A DNA stretch of 64,000 bases, from the NCBI GenBank assembly GCA_008477525.1, contig SPDT01000009.1, positions 992,001-1,056,000 on the forward strand, read 5' to 3'. The position numbers were made by a program, and so were the translations under genes. The notes below the pieces were generated by a model, which made no database searches, was not told where the DNA came from, and saw only the letters and a list, made by a program, of their open reading frames with translations. Position 1 is the first letter of the stretch; the number at the start of each line of letters is the position of its first letter. The DNA is from Hypomyces perniciosus. Its lineage: Eukaryota; Ascomycota; Sordariomycetes; Hypocreales; Hypocreaceae. Shown here piece by piece: positions 57,174 through 64,000 of the stretch.

Positions 57174-58014
57174 AGAATAAGCCAGAATAAACCTAAGTGG
57201 GTCTATCTAAACCTTAACGCCAATCAGATCCCGCCGCGCAACGTATATAATTTCAACGTCAGTGCACGGGCCAGGGTAGCCAAAATTGGGTGCAACTGTG
57301 TCGTTCAACTCCCGCCGAATAATGCCTAGGATTCATTAATAATCTATAAGTAGTTATAATCCCGGTAGTCTTACATAGTCTAACACCTTCGTTTCTTAGC
57401 TGCGTCAACAAGGATGTTGAATCTCCATGATGACTATTCAGAATAGACCCCAGGTGGGTATCGCACTGCTCGGTGCTGCTGGCAGGTTTGACCCCGGACC
57501 GGCGGTTGAAGACATCGGAACTGACCCGGAAACCGAGCTGCTATTCATATGGTGGTGGGAAAGCTTTATGACTTGGAATATGCTAGAGTCTGGGCAAGTA
57601 TGTTGGCATTTCGATTGATGAAGTGAACTTGAGTTAAGGAGGATTACCGTTTAGTATGACCCAGACGGCACACACAGTGGAAACTGGGTGGATCTACTTT
57701 CTTTCTGTTATTACTACTACTACGGAGTACTCCGTGCTACTCTCATTTTCTTAAGTTGGAGCACACTATTTAGCCGTCAAATCCCGGAAACACGCCCTTT
57801 CGTATTGTTTCCCGTGTGGAAAGTACGACATCAGGTGTTGATTGAGGTGGCAGAGTAGAAGCAAGAGGTTCAATTTACCCGTGAATCATTGGGCAGAACT
57901 GATAACTCGACAACCTCTATTCACCACTAAAGAAATGAGTAAAGAGCTAAATGAATTTCTCTAGTTACACTCTTGGAAATTTAAGACTATGTAACTGAAG
58001 CTAAAAGCATGTAT
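57174..58014. other. spacer between helicase locus and P450 gene
   Basis: No gene supported; a 63-codon frame at 57427-57618 has no recognisable content. It contains one copy of the 28-bp repeat at 57708-57735. Confidence 0.4.
57708..57735 (+). repeat. 28-bp direct repeat, left copy
   Basis: A TAC-repeat followed by the palindrome ACGGAGTACTCCGT. It is identical over 28 bases to 60343-60370 and placed 280 bp beyond the 3' end of the P450 gene. Confidence 0.85.
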
Positions 58015-60009
58015 TTAAAGTTCACGTGGCGTTAACTGAAAAATTAACTGTGGCTTCTGCCACGCAATATATGCCTTCTGGTCTCGCTCCCATACCATAT
58101 CACGATTGATAATCTCAAAGTCAAAGTTCCATACCAGCTTACTCATTACCAAACGCATTTCCATCCAGGCGAGGCTAAAGTATTTGTTAGTTAGTCTATT
58201 GCTGATAGATCATGAGAGGGATGAAGACTCAACTAACTTTCTTCCGATACAGGAGCGTGGTCCCAGGAGAAAAGGCTGACTTTGTTCTCGGAGATCTTCA
58301 CCGGATCTGTTTAGCCAGCGCTCGGGTTTAAACGACCATGCATCCGGGAAGTTGGCTTCGGAATGAGTCAACGTCCATGAAGGCACGGATATGTACGTCT
58401 TGGAAATGTCAGCAATGCTTTTCTTTGAGTTCATTTGATGGCGGCTCGTATCCATACATTGTCGGGAATATAGACACCACCAACCATGGCACCACCCTTA
58501 GGGGCGAGACGTGGAGGACCGATAGGAAGTGGGGGATAGAGTCGCAGGCCCTCTTCAACTACTGCCTGAAGATATGATAGTTTCTGGCAATTCAGGTATG
58601 TGATTTCCTGCTCATTGTGAAAACTACCTCGTATTTCTTGGGCAAGCTTTTTATAGGACTCGGGATGTTTGCTCAGGTAATAGCAAATTCCCGACAGGGC
58701 TGTAGCAGTTGTATCACTTCCTGCTAGTCTGGTGCGTCGTCAGTCAACAGGTAATGGTGGGGAAACTCGGGGGTGTTACACTATTGATGCCGCATGTGCA
58801 GACATTTCTTCTACCGAGATAGAATCGATTACGTCCTCCCGAGCCAGACAAGATATAAAGTCCTTTCTCTCGGCCTGAGATTGCAATCGCCTATGTTACG
58901 GAACGTCTTAGACTAGTTGTGGTAGTGAGACAGAAGGGGAGAGCATACTTGGAAACCTTAGACCTCGCGTATGCCATATGCTGAACCCCCATTTGACGAA
59001 GACTGGCAGGAAGAAAGTAATGATACGTCTTATTGAGCAACGGGAAGCTTCGAATCGACCACGCAATGGCTAGAGCCTTCACGCGACCGATAATCACTGA
59101 GATCCATTTGTTCGTCCGTCCTGCCAGGGAAACTTGATCAGCATGTTGGGAGATAGAGAAAAGAGATCTGTAGGGCGATACCTTGCGATAAACATTGGAA
59201 GCTTTCCCCAAACGATAATTCGCCAACGACATCGAATGTGAGGAAATTGAACCAGGGGATGATATTGAAGGGACCAAGTTGTGCTTGTTGCTTGAGCTGG
59301 GTCATCAATTTGTCAACATATGTCTGTATGAGAGCTTCCTGTTCGGCCAACGCTCTGTCAGAGAAGGCATGTGATAGTAAACGTCTCATTCGGGCATGTC
59401 GGCCGATGTCAATTGTGGTCACAATGCTTTCCGTTTGGCCAAGCGGACTCGAATATAGTCGCGGGTCCTTGATGAAGGTCTTGGCGGTTGGATGGTGGCC
59501 ATAGACGTCTTTAAGGGCGGTGGGATGGATACACGAGAGCTCATTGGGACCGATTCGAATCGTTTCTCCTACGGTTAAACGAGATTAGCGAGGTTAAAAC
59601 TATTGAAGGATAAGAGATCAGCCCACCATATTTCTTGTGGAGTTTGTCTATCTTCTTATGATGATTCCCTGATGTCACAAGTCTGACTTTGTAAAGCTAT
59701 GTGGTGTTGTATCTAATCAGCCAAATATGTTGTTCAGGTTTAGGTCTTTGACACGCACATTTGTGATTGCTGCTAGTCGTGGCCCTGGAAATTTTGCTAA
59801 GGGATGGAAGTAAAGCTGGTAGAGGATAGACCCGATGAAGTAGATAATAGTCTATAGTTTGGTGGTCTGTGTGAGACAACGCTTTCGAAGAAAAATACTC
59901 ATCCAAGGTGTCAAGGTTATTAGAGACTCACTGCTTGACTACAAATCACCAGCGCAGTAGAGAGTCGGAATTCTACCAAGTTAGAATGTAGAAAAGACGC
60001 TGAAGACAT
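58015..60009 (-). CDS. cytochrome P450 monooxygenase, nine exons, 500 aa
   Basis: Exons (minus): 60009-59932, 59851-59759, 59696-59627, 59568-59182, 59120-58949, 58890-58780, 58728-58458, 58398-58238 and 58174-58015. They sum to 1503 bases with every phase matching and no internal stop. The protein has an N-terminal membrane anchor ([20 protein letters not shown]), the proline hinge [11 protein letters not shown], a C-helix segment ([14 protein letters not shown]), the I-helix oxygen-binding motif AGSDTT, the K-helix ExxR (EEGLR), FKPERW, and the heme loop [10 protein letters not shown] with its ligand Cys. It would sit in the ER and use a P450 reductase to oxidise a small molecule; the substrate is unknown. 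It is transcribed away from the second P450, the ATGs being 815 bp apart, and is bracketed by identical 28-bp repeats. Intron calls are by hand. Confidence 0.85.
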
Positions 60010-60342
60010 TGTGTGTTTCGCCAACGATAATGAGGTGATGATGTGGCAAAAGGACCGCAACTGCGCACAAAACATAAATTCGTGCAATACAGCCTTCATA
60101 CTACGGTTTATAGCTTTGTCATAAGGTGGACAACATTGATGACTTGAAGCCTAGTTATTAAGCCGAGCCCAATGTTGAATGCTAACCCAGTCTGTTCTAA
60201 GAGGAATCTTGCAGAAAATGATGTTACCCTTACAGAAAAGATAAGCAGAGTATCCTCATTTACCGCTGTTTCACCCTTTGGCTGTGCCAAGGCGCGGCCC
60301 ATCCGATGACCCAAGCAAAATGCCGGTCATATAATCGATCGA

Positions 60343-60370
60343 TTATTACTACTACTACGGAGTACTCCGT
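60343..60370 (+). repeat. 28-bp direct repeat, right copy
   Basis: Identical to 57708-57735, with the same ACGGAGTACTCCGT palindrome at its end. Confidence 0.85.
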
Positions 60371-60715
60371 ACCTAGATAGTCTATTATGATAGATGTACC
60401 AGCATTTGGCTCCTATCTCGCTCGTATTTGAATAAACCATTACCGCATCACAGAGTATAAGTGGATCAAGGGACAAAGGTGCCTTGACCTTAACACAGTC
60501 AAAGGGATAATAGTACCAAATACATAACAGTAAGCGCTAATGGCACTCTGCATAAGGGAATGTGCTATATGCACGCCCGAGGTGGGTGAAGGTAGTAAAA
60601 GACGCCCTCAATGGGGCTCGAGTAAGATGGGTCTATTAATGCGCCGATACAAGTAGGTTTATCCCTTGTCACCACCTCCGTTGTGAAATGTGTTAATATT
60701 TGTACTCGTACACCG

Positions 60716-60724
60716 TATATAAGG
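60716..60724 (+). promoter_or_regulatory. TATA box of second P450
   Basis: TATATAAGG lies about 105 bp before the ATG at 60825. Confidence 0.5.
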
Positions 60725-60824
60725 CAGTAATCGTTTAATCACTAGTGACTTCTGGAAGATCACTAGCCTGAAGAGAAAAGCCGAACCCCGAAAGACAGGC
60801 TTTCTTTCATTCCCCCATGAAAAA

Positions 60825-62429
60825 ATGACGACGATATTCCTGGGTGCCATCATTGGCCTTTTTCTTTGTATTGCTGCTTTCTCGCGATACTGGCGCCTCA
60901 GACAAGTTCCAGGGCCCATCTTGGCAGCGCTGACGGACCTTTGGAGATTCTGTATTCAGTATCGGGGTTCCATTCTACCTAGTCTTCTGGACTTACACCG
61001 GCGATATGGAGGTATAGTGAGGATTGGCCCAAACACCATCAGCGTCAGCGATCCAAGCTACGTCAGTGTGATATATTCGAACAAAGGGGAATATGTCAAG
61101 GTTAGTCAGAGTCTGTCTCGGGCTGAATGTCAAGATTAGCATGACTGAAACCCTACAAACAGGCAGACTCATATGAGCCGATGAGGGTCTTTGTAAATGG
61201 CCAATCGGTTGGTAGTATCGTTGATATGCAGGACGAGGAGCAAAATCGAGCACTGAAACGAGCCATCGGTGGTGCATTCACCACAAAGAGCCTGCTAGAC
61301 TATGAGCCCGACGTGGACATAACTCTAGGGAAACTCCTCCAAAGGATCGGGCAAAATGAAACCTTCATTCTCCATGATGTCTTACAATTCTTCCAGCTAG
61401 ACTTCCTCATGAGGATCGCATTCTCCGAGGAACCTGGTCATCTTCACCATGGAGCTGATGTCTACGGGCTCTCACAGCTTACTCATAAGCGAATTTCCCA
61501 CTGGTACTCCTGGCAGAGCCTGCCGCAGCTGGAGCGCTTTATCTACCGCAACACAATCTGGGGGAAATGGCTGGCTCAACCATCAGAGTGGGCGAAGATG
61601 AGTAAAAGACGCTTCGATGCCCGCAAAGCCTCCCCGCAAGATTCAGGACGAAGGGATCTTTTGCAGAAATGCATTGATTACAGCGAAAAATACCCCAATG
61701 TCCTCAAGGCTCAAACGATAACCAGTGTAGTCAACTCCATCGTCTCAGCCGGCACCGACACTACATCTGGAGCAATGACTACGATGCTATATTTTCTACT
61801 AAAAAATCCCTCTTGTCTTAACTCACTAATGGAGGAGCTCCATGACGCTCATCGGACTGGTAAACTGTCGATTCCTCCACGTTACACGGAGGTCAGTCGC
61901 CTGCCATACCTGGACGCCGTATTGAGAGAGGCTTTACGGCTGAACCCAGCCCTGGCCATTCCCATGGAGAGAATCGTTCCCTCGTCAGGTTGTTACATTA
62001 ACGGTACTTTCATCCCTGGAGGGACCGTTATTGGATGTCTCGCTATGGCTGTACACATGGATCGAGCATGCTTTGGCGAGGATGCAGCACACTTCCGACC
62101 GGAACGCTGGCTAAACCGATCTGACGAGGAACGCATTGCCATGGAAAAGGGCTTCCTTGGATGGAGTGCTGGAAGTAGAGTCTGCTTGGGTCGACATATT
62201 GCGGAACTCGAGATCAAAAAGGTTATCCCAACTCTGCTGATGATGTACAACGTAAGTCCCCGTCCTGCAGAAGGATAACAAATTTACGGCTGATGGACAT
62301 TACTAACTTGAACAGGTAAAACTGAACGACCCCGGTTTCACACTACCTTTCGTTGATGGCATCTTAGAGTATGCTTCGCATCCTATTTCTGTCACTTTCA
62401 CTGCAAAGGTGGACGAAGGGTCCAATTAA
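60825..62429 (+). CDS. cytochrome P450 monooxygenase, three exons, 492 aa
   Basis: Exons 60825-61100, 61163-62251 and 62316-62429, all in phase zero (92, 363 and 38 codons). Intron 1 is GTTAGT...ACAG; intron 2 is GTAAGT...TACTAAC...AACAG. The protein starts with a hydrophobic anchor (IFLGAIIGLFLCIAAF) and the hinge RQVPGPILAAL. It has the I-helix motif AGTDTTSGA, ExxR (REALR), FRPERWL and a heme loop in which WSAGSRVCLG replaces the usual leading Phe with Trp but keeps the Cys ligand. An ER membrane oxidase of unknown substrate. Divergent from the nine-exon P450, which suggests shared control; the two are distinct families rather than a recent duplication, judging by intron layout and sequence. 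Confidence 0.88.
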
Positions 62430-62870
62430 AAGGGGAGTGGAACAGTATGTGTGACCTGTGCCTAGGGCTACACTAGTGTAGAGAAGTCAATTTAGTCTGT
62501 GTCTATGCCCAAAAGATTAGAAAATTTCCTCACAGTAAGAAGAGCTCTGTTGTCAATGCAGAGCGTATAACCAGGCTTAAATAGACTAAATTTAGAGAGG
62601 ACAAATCCACACATGATCTAAGGTAGTTTCGGTTGACGGCACGGCAATAATAGTAGTACCCAGCTAGCAGATAAACTAATGGTTTAGTCATTATGGTCGT
62701 TTTGTGGATTAATGCTGTCCGTTACGTTACACAATGATTTACCAAATACTTAGGGGTCTGAAAGTCGACCACTTTCTCGTGCATATGTTGTATTCATGGG
62801 GAGCAGTTAAACCGAACTTTGACATAAACCCTCCCATAGGACACCCATCAACTATTCAGCCATAAATCGT
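62430..62870. other. spacer between convergent P450 genes
   Basis: The tails of the plus-strand P450 and the minus-strand partial P450 face each other across this AT-rich stretch. No gene. Confidence 0.5.
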
Positions 62871-63853
62871 CTACTGCGCAAATTTGCCCGTATCTGAAAC
62901 TACCTTGATGCGAATTCCTGGACTGGCCGGACTAGGTTCACCCAGGAAACAATCCCGAACGTAGTCGATGTCACGTCCACGATATGTCTCAAAAAGCGCC
63001 AGGTCGAATCGGCAAAGGAGCGTCGCGAGGGTGATATACATCTCTGCATATGCAAAACTATCGAAAATCGTTAGATTAACACTTGAAACAGAATACGGGG
63101 GCCATCTTGCGTACTCCATGCCCTGACACATTCGGGTTCCCTTGCCAAATGCAACAAAGGAGCGGTTGGCTCGCTCAGTCGGGTTAAACCAACGTTCTGG
63201 GTCAAATTTCAGTGGGTGGGGATAAATAGTTGGATCGTGGAGAATGTCTGGATGGCTCATGCTAACAGGTGTCTAGGTAGAGCAGAGTTAGTGTCAAATA
63301 ATTACTCGCATAGTCTAAAAGTTTATTGTGGCTCACCTGGGCTGGAATGACCCAGTTTTGATACGCAAGTTCTTTGTTTGACACTAGGGGCAATCTGGAT
63401 GTTGTTGCAGCCCTAAGTCGAAGAGACTCTCGGACAGAAGCCGCCTGGGATGTGCGATAAGTGTCAAGTCCAGTCATTTAGTGATTGGGAAGTCATCCTC
63501 ACTAGCCATGGTAATTTTTCCAAGGTTCTCAGATCCGGCACTTGGTCATTATCACCCGCGGCTTCCAGTATCTCACCCTGGACTTTCTGTAGAATCTCTG
63601 GATTTTCAAGAAGGTGGAAGATTGTATGAGCCAGGAGACGAGCAGTAGTTTCGCCTCCAGCGAATAGCATTGTTGCTCCTTCTTGCTGTAAACGAATTGC
63701 ATTCTTTTCATGGGGTGGGAGTGAGCTTCGTTCAATTGCATGAAAGAGAGTTTTGGGTCGCTGCAGGCTAATCTTGGCACCAGAATCGCTCTCAGGTTTC
63801 TGCGGTGGCTGGTGTTCTTGAGTTGAAATATAGTCCGCGACCATGCTTGCCAT
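62871..63853 (-). CDS. cytochrome P450, C-terminal half only
   Basis: Exons (minus): 63853-63503, 63444-63337, 63272-63115 and 63057-62871, with all phases matching. They encode the I-helix ([14 protein letters not shown]), K-helix ExxR (RESLR), FDPERW, the heme loop [10 protein letters not shown] and a complete C-terminus. About 250 N-terminal residues, including the membrane anchor, are missing. The first listed exon has a TGA just upstream in frame, and a CCAAG acceptor could end an intron at about 63857. The dispersed repeat at 63882-64000 begins at once upstream. Either a repeat truncated the gene, or it lies in a long intron with 5' exons beyond the window. The Gly for Ala in AGGETT is a mild departure from the AGxxTT norm. 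Confidence 0.7.
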
Positions 63854-63881
63854 TGTCTTGGTTCATGTCAGATTCAGACAG

Positions 63882-64000
63882 GCTGGCGATCCATTCCATT
63901 TCCATCCACGCAGCCTTAGCTGAGTGGATGGACGTCCATTTCAGTCAACGTGCAGTGGAATGGGTGGAATGGACGCCCAGAGCAGTCGCATGGAATGGAT
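63882..64000 (+). repeat. dispersed repeat, copy at partial P450
   Basis: It shares with 23303-23430 the blocks CAGGCTGGCGA, TGGATGGACGTCCATT, CAGTGGAATGG and GCCCAGAGCAGTCGCATGGA, in the same order and orientation. It runs off the window edge. Confidence 0.65.

Larger units (their letters stand above)
60010..60824. promoter_or_regulatory. shared intergenic region of divergent P450 pair
   Basis: The 815-bp gap separates the start codons of the two divergent P450 genes and must hold both promoters. It includes the right 28-bp repeat (60343-60370) and a TATA box for the plus-strand gene. No CGG-N-CCG regulator site stood out to me. Confidence 0.5.

Noticed and set aside
59697..59906. 69-codon frame at the P450 5' end as its N-terminal exon
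   Set aside because: The correct frame through this stretch is a different one, giving [14 protein letters not shown], with an intron at 59931-59852; the longer frame is out of register.
1..64000. Starship element, CRISPR array, polyketide or peptide synthase
   Set aside because: No DUF3435-type tyrosine recombinase, no regularly spaced repeats, and no ketosynthase, adenylation or terpene-synthase motifs were seen in any frame.

Overview
The window looks like nuclear DNA from a filamentous ascomycete (Pezizomycotina). Genes carry short GT-AG introns of about 40-80 bp with CTAAC/CTGAC-like branch points. The families are typical of these fungi: F-box, F-box/ankyrin, BTB, C2H2 and Zn2Cys6 regulators, a SAM methyltransferase, three cytochromes P450, and an OrsD/RecQ helicase gene of the telomere-linked type. 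Genus cannot be fixed from the sequence; the repeat style would suit a Eurotiomycete, but that is a guess. It reads as accessory or subtelomere-like DNA: gene-poor, full of small transposons, and rich in broken genes.

0-9 kb holds a three-exon gene of unknown family, possible SUMO-interaction-motif coding, nested TA-flanked MITEs, a likely solo LTR and an apparently intact F-box gene. 9-25 kb is mostly a gene graveyard: a C2H2 protein frameshifted by one base, a BTB gene broken by an 8-bp-TSD MITE and other lesions, an OrsD fragment beside a long inverted repeat, a coiled-coil/Myb-like locus, an F-box/ankyrin locus, and a Zn2Cys6 regulator that stops after its DNA-binding domain next to a repeat. 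25-45 kb has an intact seven-helix membrane protein gene, a LINE remnant, a foldback element, an intact PD-(D/E)XK-like gene, a three-MITE cluster, a frameshifted beta-trefoil-like gene and an intact five-exon methyltransferase gene.

45-57 kb contains a decayed coiled-coil family gene, an intact three-exon gene of unknown family (455 aa), an AT-rich tract that is a C-to-T/G-to-A mutated copy of a neighbouring segment (a RIP signature), pyrimidine-rich DNA with CCCTAA-like repeats, and a 4.6-kb OrsD/RecQ gene carrying two in-frame TAG codons and one frameshift. CCCTAA-like repeats lie on both sides of it.

58-64 kb carries two intact, divergently transcribed P450 genes (nine exons, 500 aa; three exons, 492 aa) and the C-terminal half of a third, ending at a repeat that also lies beside the truncated Zn2Cys6 gene. 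This may be the edge of a secondary-metabolism cluster, but no backbone synthase is visible. All exon structures were worked out by hand from splice signals and reading frame, with no transcript evidence.
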